DNA of 30,019 nt from Tritrichomonas musculus (taxonomy: Eukaryota > Parabasalia > Tritrichomonadida > Tritrichomonadidae), in assembly GCA_039105265.1 (NCBI GenBank), contig JAPFFF010000229.1, forward strand, positions 1 to 30,019. The letters run 5' to 3'. The notes beneath the pieces were generated by a model. It was not told the DNA's origin, did not search any database, and saw only the letters and a program-made list of their open reading frames with translations. Numbering within the stretch: the stretch's first letter is position 1; every line of letters starts with the position of its first letter. A program made the translations under genes and the position numbers. Positions 14,722 through 25,643 of the stretch are shown in pieces.

Positions 14722-17700
14722 CTAAAATTCAGAAGAGGAGTGTTGGACTCCCTCCTCTTCGGTAGCGGAGGCAGGGTCGGCACCTTGAGTTTGGTTCCAT
14801 AGTGGGGTGGTGCCTGGATTTTCCAGTACGTCAGATTCATCATCAGTAGTGTCAAGCTCAGACGGGGGCCCCGACCTGTCAACATCCGCACTTGCATCAA
14901 TGAGTTCCCGCCATTCTTCGTCGTCCAGGATGTTGACAGAGTTGTACTCATCGTCTGCGGACTCCCCGTCGGTAACATTGGAGCTAGTATCATTGAGATC
15001 ATTAGAATCATCGTCACCATCAGTATCAAGAACATTAACATTTTCAACATCGTTATCATAATCGTTACCATTATCGTTATCGTTATCGTTATCTTCATCT
15101 TCATTGTTGTCGTTAACCCTCTTCTTAATCTTAGTATCAATGTACAATATCATAGATTCCCGTAAAGCGGCTGCTACCATCCTCCCTGCAAGTTTGAGTG
15201 CGTCTTTGGTCGTGACTGTCACTTTCTTGAGTTCATTGATGGTGTCATCGGGTATTGCACCGAGGGAGGAGACAATGAACACAAATAGCGACACATTGCA
15301 GTTCAACTGGTTTCTGCAATCATCGACAAGCTTCTGGTACTTGTTCAACTTCTCTCTGCGTCGTATGACTAAGGTGGATTCATCATCATCGCCAGATAAC
15401 ATTCCGTATGGGATGGTGAATTCAGCTATCTTCAGCTGGTCACCGTCCCACCACCATACATCTGGTCTGAGAGAAGCAGAGTCACCAGTGATGTGTTCGT
15501 TGCTGCGTCCACGAACACTTTGGTTACAATGCACGATGACTCTCTTCTTTTCGGTAAGGTACTTGCAAAGTACCTTGACAACTTCGTCGTGTCTCTTTGT
15601 GAATTTGTGTTTGCACCGCTTGCACCCGTTTAAGATGTGATTGAGAGTTTCAATCTGTCCACAACGAGTGCAACGGTTACTCATTTGAGGGTTTCTGTGA
15701 GCAGCAAGTGATGCTGTCATGAGCGTATTCGTACGTGCTTTGATAGCGAATCTGACAACAGAGTCCGCCATCAAAGCATTGGGCTTCATGAAGTAGTTAC
15801 TCAATGGTGAGTTTTTCAATGTCGTGAATGTATGTCCTCTCATCTTATGCAGACAAAGATCTGAATAGTAACGGTCACTCATGACTTTCATGATGTGTTT
15901 AACAACATTAGAGGTGTTAACATCATATGTGACATTACTATTCAGATCTTTGAGCGTAAACATATCATCTTTGAGTATCAGACCCATGTTAGCGTCGTGC
16001 AAAGCTTTAACACATCGGGCTAAGATGTTCGACGTCCCGCGGTTACGCTTTGCATCTAACGCACCATTGTCTTTAACTTTTAGGTGCAAGAACGGTGAAG
16101 TCAAGTCGATGGTAGCATCCCTGAAGATGATCTCGGCTTCATCAGAAGCCTTGACCATATCACGGATGCTTTTATCGTTAGACTCCATCAAAGCAATGTA
16201 GAGTCTGATAGTGAGAGCTTTCTGGCGATCTGTGAGTTTCTGTATGTAAAGACCGCCATCGTTTTTCGTCGTGTAGAACCAGGCGGTTGGAATACCAGCA
16301 GCACCGATCATTTTGGACAGCTTGCCCCGAATGAGTTCATCTAAGCGACTGAGGCAATTTGTCGGTGCTGTGTTCGCCATCAGTTCGTAGTCAATCTTGG
16401 GAATCACGAACCGTTTGATGGCGTCAACCGCCTGTGTGAACCGAAGAGCGCTGCCAGTAATTCGAATGACGTCCTTCGTCATGTCTTCGATTCGCCGAAA
16501 AACGTGATGTTTACGCTGCGAAGATTTGCACGCGATTGGAAGTCCGAGATACGTTGTATTGTTCTGAATGCTGATGTTATCAATACGTCCTCCAGCAATG
16601 GTGAAGTTGTCGTTCAACACACTGCGAGAACCATTGTGAGCAATGTATGTGAAAGCGTGGCACTTCTTGCAGTTGATCTTCATGTCGCCTGCATAACTGC
16701 AGAAGTGCTCCACGACCGAAAGCAAGTTCTTCATCCCGACTTCCGAGTCCGAGAACACGATTATGTCATCGGCGTAAGCTTGAACGGTTGTCGCTGAGTC
16801 CAACCAATGATAACCGTCCTCCTTGCAAGCGTTCAACCGCGCGAGGAGAGGTTCGATACAAATGTTGAATAACGTCGGACTCAGCGGACAACCTTGCTTG
16901 ACGCCTTTGCGAAAACAGATAGAATTAGATCGTCTGTTGTTGCTGATGATCTTTGTCGAAGAGTCTCTGTACGAATTAATAATCGTTTTAACAAAAGAAA
17001 GATCAAAGCCAATGTCTGTAAGATTCTTTTTAATAAGTTTATGTGGTACGGAACCAAATGCATCAGAAAAGTCGATCGTCGTGATGTAGAGTGACTTTTG
17101 GTTCCGTGCAGCATCGTGTATCATCTCATCAACCACAGTTGCATGCTCAGCCGCCCCAGCTGGAATACGCATGAATCCTTTCTGACTCGGTGATATGAAC
17201 CTATGTTTTGAATTCAACGTTTGAAGCGAGCGGCTGATGTGACACATCAGCATCCGATAAATCGTCGGAGTGATGGTGATAGGACGCCACGAATGTGCGT
17301 CGTCAGGGTCTCCTTTCTTAAACAACATGACGGTTTTGTTCATTTTCAACACCTCCGGAAAGAGACCCGTGTCAAGCATGCAACACAACACATTCTTGAT
17401 GATCGTCGCCGTGACACTCCCGCCAACCTTCCACACACCATTTGAAATGCCGTCGCATCCGACGGCAGACAGATTGGATCTCGATCTGACCGCTTTGAGA
17501 ATAGCTTCTTCGTTGAGGATGAGTGATTTGAGTTCATCAGAATTATTCGATGAAATTCTGTGCTGAAGAGTGTAAACACCATCTGGGTCATCCCCGAGAG
17601 CAGCAGCATCGCTCCACGAGGACCCGTACACGTTCTCGAAATCTTCGACTGGGACGACACATTCCGGTGTGTCGTCGTTCAACACGAACCAGTCGAGTGT

Positions 17701-20700
17701 ACGTTTGGCGTCTTCAGCGTAGAATTTCTGAAGGAACTTCTTGTAGCCAAGCGAGGAAGGAGAGTTGTTGAGAATCTCCAATTCCTCTAGCTTGGCACGT
17801 ATGAATTTCATCCTTTCATCGTAATGCTCGTCGTAAATCAAACCGTCAATTGAGTCCAAGTCACCACTCCCAAGAAGTTGAGAGAACTCCAAAGGAGCCT
17901 GTGACAGAAAGCGAACAAGCTTCTCTTTGATGTCTGCGATGACATTACGTTGAGGTTGATCGAGATCATCATCAGTGATGTGAATGCGGGAATGCAGGAG
18001 TTCAATACCAGCGATGAATTTGGAGGCCGACTTCATCTGAATCGGTGTCTCCAAGGAATGCGGGCGACGAATCTTATCTGAACCTCTCCGTGCCGAACGA
18101 ACGAACTTCCTAATCGACTTCCGTAGAATGAGAATGATTTTCGAAATCATCCCTTCGCAGAGAAGCATTCGGCTGCTCTTTTCCAAAGAGTCAGAGAGGT
18201 TAATAGCTTCATTATACCAATTGAGAACATCCTTGACTTCACTGTTAAACACTTCTTCGAACTTTTTCCTGTGCTTCGCTAAACGGTCACCCCACAGCTT
18301 CGGGAGGTGCACGAAATCATCATCTTCCTTCATGCACCTCGACTTCCAATTCTCAGCTTTGGACAGGCAACTCTCAATGTCCACGATCGAAGCTGAATTT
18401 GAATGACCAGGATGTACATCACTTTGAATGACTTCGCCATCACTTGAAGAAGAGACTGAGTGCAAGCGTGCTTCTGGCATTCTCTCATTGGCTGGAATGG
18501 AACCAGCCTGACGTCTGCGTCGGCGGTTATCCTCTGCACGACGTCGATCTTCCATCACTTGGAGGTCAACAGACTCATCTGACCTCGCCTGCACAGGATT
18601 CAACCTTTCTTCTTCCTGTAAAATCCTATTTTCCATTCTGACACTTTTTTCTTTGTCAAGGTCAGAATTGGCCTCACGAATCTCATCGTCATCGGTATCG
18701 GGTGAAAACCACTTGGTAGAAATATTCACCTCGAATGATTGCAAACGATGACCTTCAACGTTGGATGCTGGATGAGATCTGTTTGAGTGTTGCTTGACAG
18801 TGACTTTGTCTTTTCCAATGAAGTCACTGCAAGTTGAACACATCGAACCACGCAGATCATGAAAGACATCCCGTGTTGCAAGTAAACATCTGCATCTTCT
18901 AGCATGCAGGATGTTCATTGCCCAGAAAACACCCACTTCTCTTTTGAGAGCTTCAAGATCCTGATGAGCCGAACCGATATGGCTGCTCAACGAATTCGCC
19001 CGACTCACAAGATAGTTACAGTCACTCACAGGACAAACGTAAATGGTCCGATAATGTGGAGCATCTGCCGGAAGATGAGGCGAGTCAATCTTCCATCTTA
19101 ACTTACGACCAATTATGTATTCAAAAGCCGCCTGTTCAATTGGAACCCCATTCGTTACATGCAGCGACCTCAAGTGGAATGATAACGAGGCACATGTAGG
19201 GAACGTTTTGTCGCAACAAGGGCAATAAAACTGCCCAACACCCAACCATCTACACTTCTGATACATCAGAAGGACGATAGGAACATTTACATCAACAACA
19301 TCAGCGAAAGGAGACATGTCAATATTACCAACCTGAAGTTGGTCGATGAGCGAGGTCAATTCTGCTTTAGAATTGATTTTGGACAGCTCATCCACAATCC
19401 ATTCAATAGAAATCCTATCGTCCCTTGACGGTGAAGAACATCCATCATTACTACCGTTGCGATCATCATCATCAGAGTGATCGGTGCGTTCTGATTGAGA
19501 ACGCACCTCGGAGAAGTCTTCTGCACCACTAATAGTACTACTCGTACTAGTGGATGAAGTCTGTGTGCCTAATGAATTGCTTCGAGAGTCAGAGGATGAA
19601 TTGAATGATGAGTGATCACCTGCGAGAGTAAATAAAGGGACCACCTTCTCATTGAACTCGAAGACGAACTTAGGCACTTCGATGACGGAAGTGATGACTT
19701 TCTCCTTCGTGACTACTTGATGATGATCGATGTGAGCAGTTGACGTGACAACCCGATCGTCGACGCCAACAGCGTGATGAGTGATGTGAGCCGTTGACGT
19801 GACGGTTTGGTTGTCAACGTCAACGTTGTGGTGAGTGACGTGAGCTGTTGACGCGACAACCCGATTGTCAACGTCAACAGCGTGATGAGCGACGTGAGCT
19901 GTTGACTTGACAATCTGATTGTCAACGTCAACAGCGTGATGAGCGACGTGAGCTGTTGACTTGACAATCTGATTGTCAACGTCAACAGCGTGATGAGCGA
20001 CGTGAGCTGTTGACTTGACAATCTGATTGTCAACGTCAACAGCGTGATGAGCGACATGAGCTGTTGACTTGACAATCTGATTGTCAACGTCAACAGCGTG
20101 ATGAGCGACGTGAGCTGTTGACTTGACAATCTGATTGTCAACGTCAACAGCGTGATGAGCGACGTGAGCTGTTGACTTGACAGTCTGATTGTCAACGTCA
20201 ACAGCGTGATGAGCGACATGAGCTGTTGACTTGACAATCTGATTGTCAACGTCAACAGCGTGATGAGCGACGTGAGCTGTTGACTTGACAATCTGATTGT
20301 CAACGTCAACAGCGTGATGAGCGACGTGAGCTGTTGACTTGACAGTCTGATTGTCAACGTCAACAGCGTGATGAGCGACGTGAGCTGTTGACTTGACAAT
20401 CTGATTGTCAACGTCAACAGCGTGATGAGCGACGTGAGCTGTTGACTTGACAATCTGATTGTCAACGTCAACAGCGTGATGAGCGACATGAGCTGTTGAC
20501 TTGACAATCTGATTGTCAACGTCAACAGCGTGATGAGCGACGTGAGCTGTTGACTTGACAATCTGATTGTCAACGTCAACAGCGTGATGAGCGACGTGAG
20601 CTGTTGACTTGACAGTCTGATTGTCAACGTCAACAGCGTGATGAGCGACGTGAGCTGTTGACTTGACAGTCTGATTGTCAACGTCAACAGCGTGATGAGC

Positions 20701-23700
20701 GACGTGAGCTGTTGACTTGACAATCTGATTGTCAACGTCAACAGCGTGATGAGCGACGTGAGCTGTTGACTTGACAACCCGATTATCAACGTCAACAGCG
20801 TGATGAGCGACATGAGCTGTTGACTTGACAATCTGATTGTCAACGTCAACAGCGTGATGAGCGACGTGAGCTGTTGACTTGACAATCTGATTGTCAACGT
20901 CAACAGCGTGATGAGAGACGTGAGCTGTTGACGTGACAGTCTGATTGTCAACGTCAACAGCGTGATGAGCGACGTGAGCTGTTGACTTGACAGTCTGATT
21001 GTCAACGTCAACAGCGTGATGAGCGACATGAGCTGTTGACTTGACAACCCGATTATCAACGTCAACAGCGTGATGAGCGACATGAGCTGTTGACTTGACA
21101 ATCTGATTGTCAACGTCAACAGTGTGATGAGCGACGTGAGCTGTTGACTTGACAATCTGATTGTCAACGTCAACAGCGTGATGAGCGACGTGAGCTGTTG
21201 ACTTGACAATCTGATTGTCAACGTCAACAGCGTGATGAGCGACGTGAGCTGTTGACGCGACAACACGATTGTCAACGTCAACAGCGTGATGAGCGACGTG
21301 AGCTGTTGACGTGACAGTCTGATTGTCAACGTCAACAGTGTGATGAGCGACGTGAGCTGTTGACTTGACAACACGATTGTCAACGTCAACAGCGTGATGA
21401 GCGACGTGAGCTGTTGACTTGACAATCTGATTGTCAACGTCAACAGCGTGATGAGCGACGTGAGCTGTTGACGTGACAATCTGATTGTCAACGTCAACAG
21501 CGTGATGAGCGACGTGAGCTGTTGACTTGACAATCTGATTGTCAACGTCAACAGCGTGATGAGCGACGTGAGCTGTTGACTTGACAATCTGATTGTCAAC
21601 GTCAACAGCGTGATGAGCGACGTGAGCTGTTGACTTGACAATCTGATTGTCAACGTCAACAGCGTGATGAGCGACATGAGCTGTTGACTTGACAATCTGA
21701 TTGTCAACGTCAACAGCGTGATGAGCGACGTGAGCTGTTGACTTGACAATCTGATTGTCAACGTCAACAGCGTGATGAGAGACGTGAGCTGTTGACTTGA
21801 CAGTCTGATTGTCAACGTCAACAGCGTGATGAGCGACGTGAGCTGTTGACTTGACAGTCTGATTGTCAACGTCAACAGCGTGATGAGCGACGTGAGCTGT
21901 TGACTTGACAATCTGATTGTCAACGTCAACAGCGTGATGAGCGACGTGAGCTGTTGACTTGACAACCCGATTATCAACGTCAACAGCGTGATGAGCGACA
22001 TGAGCTGTTGACTTGACAATCTGATTGTCAACGTCAACAGCGTGATGAGCGACGTGAGCTGTTGACTTGACAATCTGATTGTCAACGTCAACAGCGTGAT
22101 GAGAGACGTGAGCTGTTGACGTGACAGTCTGATTGTCAACGTCAACAGCGTGATGAGCGACGTGAGCTGTTGACTTGACAGTCTGATTGTCAACGTCAAC
22201 AGCGTGATGAGCGACATGAGCTGTTGACTTGACAACCCGATTATCAACGTCAACAGCGTGATGAGCGACATGAGCTGTTGACTTGACAATCTGATTGTCA
22301 ACGTCAACAGCGTGATGAGCGACGTGAGCTGTTGACTTGACAATCTGATTGTCAACGTCAACAGCGTGATGAGCGACGTGAGCTGTTGACTTGACAATCT
22401 GATTGTCAACGTCAACAGCGTGATGAGCGACGTGAGCTGTTGACGCGACAACACGATTGTCAACGTCAACAGCGTGATGAGCGACGTGAGCTGTTGACGT
22501 GACAGTCTGATTGTCAACGTCAACAGTGTGATGAGCGACGTGAGCTGTTGACTTGACAACACGATTGTCAACGTCAACAGCGTGATGAGCGACGTGAGCT
22601 GTTGACTTGACAATCTGATTGTCAACGTCAACAGTGTGATGAGCGACGTGAGCTGTTGACGTGACAATCTGATTGTCAACGTCAACAGCGTGATGAGCGA
22701 CGTGAGCTGTTGACTTGACAATCTGATTGTCAACGTCAACAGCGTGATGAGCGACGTGAGCTGTTGACTTGACAATCTGATTGTCAACGTCAACAGCGTG
22801 ATGAGCGACGTGAGCTGTTGACTTGACAGTCTGATTGTCAACGTCAACAGCGTGATGAGCGACGTGAGCTGTTGACTTGACAATCTGATTGTCAACGTCA
22901 ACAGCGTGATGAGCGACGTGAGCTGTTGACTTGACAGTCTGATTGTCAACGTCAACAGCGTGATGAGCGACGTGAGCTGTTGACTTGACAATCTGATTGT
23001 CAACGTCAACAGCGTGATGAGCGACGTGAGCTGTTGACTTGACAATCTGATTGTCAACGTCAACAGTGTGATGAGCGACGTGAGCTGTTGACGTGACAAT
23101 CTGATTGTCAACGTCAACAGCGTGATGAGCGACGTGAGCTGTTGACTTGACAATCTGATTGTCAACGTCAACAGTGTGATGAGAGACGTGAGCTGTTGAC
23201 GTGACAATCTGATTGTCAACGTCAACAGCGTGATGAGCGACGTGAGCTGTTGACTTGACAATCTGATTGTCAACGTCAACAGCGTGATGAGTGACGTGAG
23301 CTGTTGACTTGACAATCTGATTGTCAACGTCAACAGCGTGATGAGCGACGTGAGCTGTTGACTTGACAATCTGATTGTCAACGTCAACAGCGTGATGAGC
23401 GACGTGAGCTGTTGACTTGACAATCTGATTGTCAACGTCAACAGCGTGATGAGCGACGTGAGCTGTTGACTTGACAGTCTGATTGTCAATGTCAACAGCG
23501 TGATGAGCGACGTGAGCTGTTGACTTGACAATCTGATTGTCAACGTCAACAGCGTGATTAGCAACAGATTCAACATTGTGAGTATCAGCACTCACAACAT
23601 GGTTGTTCTCAAACGTGTTTGAGTCAGCAGGTTGAGAGATGGCACCAGCTGATTGACTACTAATATTAGCTGCTGAGTTTGGTGAGTAAGAATTAACAAT

Positions 23701-24750
23701 ATCACGCGTATCAATGTGCTGCGAAGAAAGGAAATAAAAGTTATTATTATTGATGTAACTCCATGACATGTGATGTGAAATGTCGGTGAAGTGAGATGTG
23801 TTGCACCCGATGTTGCATGTTCCTGAGAGAAAGAGCGAATTAACGATGTTGGACACATGCGAAACAAACGGGGAACATTTTGAGTGAAAATTGAATGGAA
23901 CCGTTCGAATGCTAGACGAAGGAACGAAAGAATAGGGATCAAAAGCATTTAAACGAAGTTCTTCATCCGTTGATGGGATTGCTGGTCGATTCCTGTCGAA
24001 TTTTGGTTGCTCATCGGAAATGATCAATTGTCCTCGAGCAACCAGAATTCCTTCGGATGACTTCTCATTCATATTATAAGCAAGAGGACAACGAGAAATC
24101 AATGAAGGATCGCACGTAACAACGATCCATGATGGGTTAGGAACTCCATCAGAATTCGACGGGTTATAGTGAACACCCGACTGTAAGAGCACTTCTGTCC
24201 CTCTAGAAGGATTATTTGAATTGCAGAAAATAGTTTCAGGTTCCTCAATTTCTTCATCGGAAATTGAAATTTGATCACTATTATCACTTTTTTCTGAATC
24301 TGAATTAATGTGCTCGAAATTGGTCATATCGTCATCAGGACACTTGGAAAGTGATTGCGAAGCTGGTCCAACCGGCGGGAGCCGCAGCTTCACATCATCA
24401 CTAGGATATCTGCTAGTATCTTTTTTGCGGGGTGAGATTTGAGTTGCGTATCTTGTTTTATACGAGGAGTCAAGGTCGTCTAGTAGCGAATTGTCTTTGA
24501 AAAAGTCGAACTTATTGAGTTTTGGATGATGGGATATCTGTTCCCTAGAACAAGGAATCTTAAAACCTCCATCGTATTTGTTATCGGAATGGCAATTGCT
24601 GTTGTGAATATGGGTAGGATTGTGACACCTATCGGTCATGATATCTCGATTAATAAAAAAATTTTCACCGATTTTTTTCGGAGTGGAATCAAACGAATCA
24701 GCATCTTCTGCTGATTCCAAAAATCTACTTTTCGTTGGGTAGATCAACAT
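14722..24750 (-). CDS. LINE polyprotein C: N-domain, 71x18-aa repeat, 3 C2H2 fingers, RT, RLE (3342 aa)
   Basis: The architecture matches B. Approximate residues: 182-250, N-terminal domain (GVHYNP, NPSW, VARGQLIIS); 398-1675, seventy-one 18-residue repeats; fingers starting near 1843 (CPCC), 1906 (CPVSDC) and 1971 (CSTC); RT from about 2429, YADD at 2659-2662; CCHC knuckle from 3027; RLE RPD...E from 3095; an Asp/Asn tail with two residues more than B. The repeat makes up 38% of the protein. The ATG at 24750 is close behind the junction motif and T run, and no other in-frame start gives the shared N-terminus. N-terminal parts differ widely from B, while about 1,220 C-terminal residues differ at only about ten positions. 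It would be one of the longest LINE proteins if made as a single chain. Processing or internal initiation cannot be excluded. Confidence 0.92.
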   Translation of the reverse strand: MLIYPTKSRFLESAEDADSFDSTPKKIGENFFINRDIMTDRCHNPTHIHNSNCHSDNKYDGGFKIPCSREQISHHPKLNKFDFFKDNSLLDDLDSSYKTRYATQISPRKKDTSRYPSDDVKLRLPPVGPASQSLSKCPDDDMTNFEHINSDSEKSDNSDQISISDEEIEEPETIFCNSNNPSRGTEVLLQSGVHYNPSNSDGVPNPSWIVVTCDPSLISRCPLAYNMNEKSSEGILVARGQLIISDEQPKFDRNRPAIPSTDEELRLNAFDPYSFVPSSSIRTVPFNFHSKCSPFVSHVSNIVNSLFLSGTCNIGCNTSHFTDISHHMSWSYINNNNFYFLSSQHIDTRDIVNSYSPNSAANISSQSAGAISQPADSNTFENNHVVSADTHNVESVANHAVDVDNQIVKSTAHVAHHAVDIDNQTVKSTAHVAHHAVDVDNQIVKSTAHVAHHAVDVDNQIVKSTAHVAHHAVDVDNQIVKSTAHVTHHAVDVDNQIVKSTAHVAHHAVDVDNQIVTSTAHVSHHTVDVDNQIVKSTAHVAHHAVDVDNQIVTSTAHVAHHTVDVDNQIVKSTAHVAHHAVDVDNQIVKSTAHVAHHAVDVDNQTVKSTAHVAHHAVDVDNQIVKSTAHVAHHAVDVDNQTVKSTAHVAHHAVDVDNQIVKSTAHVAHHAVDVDNQIVKSTAHVAHHAVDVDNQIVTSTAHVAHHTVDVDNQIVKSTAHVAHHAVDVDNRVVKSTAHVAHHTVDVDNQTVTSTAHVAHHAVDVDNRVVASTAHVAHHAVDVDNQIVKSTAHVAHHAVDVDNQIVKSTAHVAHHAVDVDNQIVKSTAHVAHHAVDVDNRVVKSTAHVAHHAVDVDNQTVKSTAHVAHHAVDVDNQTVTSTAHVSHHAVDVDNQIVKSTAHVAHHAVDVDNQIVKSTAHVAHHAVDVDNRVVKSTAHVAHHAVDVDNQIVKSTAHVAHHAVDVDNQTVKSTAHVAHHAVDVDNQTVKSTAHVSHHAVDVDNQIVKSTAHVAHHAVDVDNQIVKSTAHVAHHAVDVDNQIVKSTAHVAHHAVDVDNQIVKSTAHVAHHAVDVDNQIVKSTAHVAHHAVDVDNQIVTSTAHVAHHAVDVDNQIVKSTAHVAHHAVDVDNRVVKSTAHVAHHTVDVDNQTVTSTAHVAHHAVDVDNRVVASTAHVAHHAVDVDNQIVKSTAHVAHHAVDVDNQIVKSTAHVAHHTVDVDNQIVKSTAHVAHHAVDVDNRVVKSTAHVAHHAVDVDNQTVKSTAHVAHHAVDVDNQTVTSTAHVSHHAVDVDNQIVKSTAHVAHHAVDVDNQIVKSTAHVAHHAVDVDNRVVKSTAHVAHHAVDVDNQIVKSTAHVAHHAVDVDNQTVKSTAHVAHHAVDVDNQTVKSTAHVAHHAVDVDNQIVKSTAHVAHHAVDVDNQIVKSTAHVAHHAVDVDNQIVKSTAHVAHHAVDVDNQIVKSTAHVAHHAVDVDNQTVKSTAHVAHHAVDVDNQIVKSTAHVAHHAVDVDNQIVKSTAHVAHHAVDVDNQTVKSTAHVAHHAVDVDNQIVKSTAHVAHHAVDVDNQIVKSTAHVAHHAVDVDNQIVKSTAHVAHHAVDVDNQIVKSTAHVAHHAVDVDNQIVKSTAHVAHHAVDVDNRVVASTAHVTHHNVDVDNQTVTSTAHITHHAVGVDDRVVTSTAHIDHHQVVTKEKVITSVIEVPKFVFEFNEKVVPLFTLAGDHSSFNSSSDSRSNSLGTQTSSTSTSSTISGAEDFSEVRSQSERTDHSDDDDRNGSNDGCSSPSRDDRISIEWIVDELSKINSKAELTSLIDQLQVGNIDMSPFADVVDVNVPIVLLMYQKCRWLGVGQFYCPCCDKTFPTCASLSFHLRSLHVTNGVPIEQAAFEYIIGRKLRWKIDSPHLPADAPHYRTIYVCPVSDCNYLVSRANSLSSHIGSAHQDLEALKREVGVFWAMNILHARRCRCLLATRDVFHDLRGSMCSTCSDFIGKDKVTVKQHSNRSHPASNVEGHRLQSFEVNISTKWFSPDTDDDEIREANSDLDKEKSVRMENRILQEEERLNPVQARSDESVDLQVMEDRRRAEDNRRRRRQAGSIPANERMPEARLHSVSSSSDGEVIQSDVHPGHSNSASIVDIESCLSKAENWKSRCMKEDDDFVHLPKLWGDRLAKHRKKFEEVFNSEVKDVLNWYNEAINLSDSLEKSSRMLLCEGMISKIILILRKSIRKFVRSARRGSDKIRRPHSLETPIQMKSASKFIAGIELLHSRIHITDDDLDQPQRNVIADIKEKLVRFLSQAPLEFSQLLGSGDLDSIDGLIYDEHYDERMKFIRAKLEELEILNNSPSSLGYKKFLQKFYAEDAKRTLDWFVLNDDTPECVVPVEDFENVYGSSWSDAAALGDDPDGVYTLQHRISSNNSDELKSLILNEEAILKAVRSRSNLSAVGCDGISNGVWKVGGSVTATIIKNVLCCMLDTGLFPEVLKMNKTVMLFKKGDPDDAHSWRPITITPTIYRMLMCHISRSLQTLNSKHRFISPSQKGFMRIPAGAAEHATVVDEMIHDAARNQKSLYITTIDFSDAFGSVPHKLIKKNLTDIGFDLSFVKTIINSYRDSSTKIISNNRRSNSICFRKGVKQGCPLSPTLFNICIEPLLARLNACKEDGYHWLDSATTVQAYADDIIVFSDSEVGMKNLLSVVEHFCSYAGDMKINCKKCHAFTYIAHNGSRSVLNDNFTIAGGRIDNISIQNNTTYLGLPIACKSSQRKHHVFRRIEDMTKDVIRITGSALRFTQAVDAIKRFVIPKIDYELMANTAPTNCLSRLDELIRGKLSKMIGAAGIPTAWFYTTKNDGGLYIQKLTDRQKALTIRLYIALMESNDKSIRDMVKASDEAEIIFRDATIDLTSPFLHLKVKDNGALDAKRNRGTSNILARCVKALHDANMGLILKDDMFTLKDLNSNVTYDVNTSNVVKHIMKVMSDRYYSDLCLHKMRGHTFTTLKNSPLSNYFMKPNALMADSVVRFAIKARTNTLMTASLAAHRNPQMSNRCTRCGQIETLNHILNGCKRCKHKFTKRHDEVVKVLCKYLTEKKRVIVHCNQSVRGRSNEHITGDSASLRPDVWWWDGDQLKIAEFTIPYGMLSGDDDESTLVIRRREKLNKYQKLVDDCRNQLNCNVSLFVFIVSSLGAIPDDTINELKKVTVTTKDALKLAGRMVAAALRESMILYIDTKIKKRVNDNNEDEDNDNDNDNGNDYDNDVENVNVLDTDGDDDSNDLNDTSSNVTDGESADDEYNSVNILDDEEWRELIDASADVDRSGPPSELDTTDDESDVLENPGTTPLWNQTQGADPASATEEEGVQHSSSEF
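19726..23559 (-). repeat. 54-bp in-frame tandem repeat of unit C, 71 copies
   Basis: The array is 3834 bp, exactly 71 x 54 bp, with no frame-changing indel. Variation is confined to a few sites: residue 1 (A, T, S or N), Q/R and I/T/V in NQIV, and K/T/A after it. A few silent-looking variants (gacatg, gagagacg, agtgtg) also occur. The last three units near the zinc-finger side are diverged in the same way as the last units of B, so the array edges are older than its interior. Nearly every unit carries the 17-bp bulged hairpin. Confidence 0.95.
20400..22776 (-). repeat. Higher-order duplication of 22 repeat units (1188 bp period)
   Basis: Marker variants recur exactly 1188 bp apart: ttgacaaccc at 20771 and 21959, and again at 21041 and 22229; tgacgcgacaacacg at 21253 and 22441; gagagacg near 20914 and 22102. 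The match fails to the left of about 20400 and beyond about 22776. Copy 1 is therefore about 20400-21587, and copy 2 follows directly. Only a few bases differ between copies. Confidence 0.8.
24695..24717 (-). other. Conserved 5' hairpin, unit C
   Basis: GAATCAGCA (24695-24703) pairs perfectly with TGCTGATTC (24709-24717) around a 5-nt loop, at codons 12-19. It is the counterpart of the hairpins at 795-819 and 9057-9081. Confidence 0.55.
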
Positions 24751-24771
24751 ATTTGCAAAATAAAAAAAAAT

Positions 24772-25643
24772 CTCCTCCCGTGTGGATTGTTTATTAAAAG
24801 CGGTTAGAAATGCATAAAAGCAAAAAGGAAGCGAAAGTTCGCAAAACTTTCAATCAAAAAAGCAATTTTGTAAGAAAAAAAGGTATGCTTAAACCTTTAA
24901 AGTGAGACCAACTTGAACATAAGGAGCAACAGAACAATTAAAAAATATTCAATTAATTGAGAGGGAACGAGTATTAATTGAATAATGAACGATCAACAAT
25001 TGAAAGCCATATGATCGTCGTTTGAATGGATCTCATGGGCATCCATCCGTTGAGTCTATAGACGCATTGAGCCATAGCAACTTAAATAGGATATATATAT
25101 CCGTCAAAGTTTAATCGGCAGCCGTCAAGCACTCTTGAGGGCCCGGAAGAGATAAGAATCATCAAGTGGCCTCGTAAAAAAAATGACTCCGTAAACATTT
25201 ATTTTACTTCGATCTGTACAAAGGATAAATAAAATAGCATAAAAGTATAACGCTGATAAATGAGGCGATGAGAAAAATTGAATAAGGATGTAAGGAGTCT
25301 GAGAACAGCGTGATCGAAGGAATAAACGACATGAGAGTGAGGAGAATAATAACATAAGAGTAAAAGAATGAGATTTTGGTTAAAGAATATATCTCTGATC
25401 GAATGACAAGTATAACGTTAAGAGCTGAGATTGATAAATTGTAATGAACTAAGGTAGTATAACTGAGTGATATATCGAGTGGTCGGACTTTGTTATATGA
25501 GTTCTAATATAATTGAAATCAGTTTTGAAAATTTTGAGAAAAGTCGAGAAGAGTGGTATCAATCGACTCAGTAGAAGGTGCTGATCACGAATATGTAGCT
25601 AAAGTTAACCAAAACCTCGAAAATAAAAAGATGAAAAAAAAAT
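24772..25643 (-). mobile_element. Non-autonomous unit S6 (872 bp)
   Basis: It is an S-type unit close to the five-copy array but with its own substitutions and small indels (for example cgtgtggatt at the 3' end, tttgaatgg, atatatat, missing bases before aaacgacatgag). It lies immediately upstream of unit C on the coding strand. It contains a 76-codon hydrophobic ORF like that of S1-S5, which I do not consider coding. Confidence 0.75.

Larger units (their letters stand above)
14596..24771 (-). mobile_element. RLE-type LINE, coding unit C (complete, 10.2 kb)
   Basis: This is a full unit with the same plan as B but 3 kb longer, almost entirely through the larger 54-bp array. It has a short leader, one uninterrupted ORF of 3342 codons, and a 3' region nearly identical to those of B and D. 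It is flanked by S6 (5' side) and L2 (3' side) in the same orientation. The open frame across 71 repeats argues for selection or very recent expansion. Confidence 0.88.

Noticed and set aside
19713-23591. Long open frame on the minus strand across the unit C repeat (repeating LSSQQLTSLITLLTLTIR)
   Set aside because: A 54-bp unit without a stop in one alternative frame stays open through all 71 copies. The main frame carries the conserved protein, so this is a by-product. The same holds for 7088-7954 in B.
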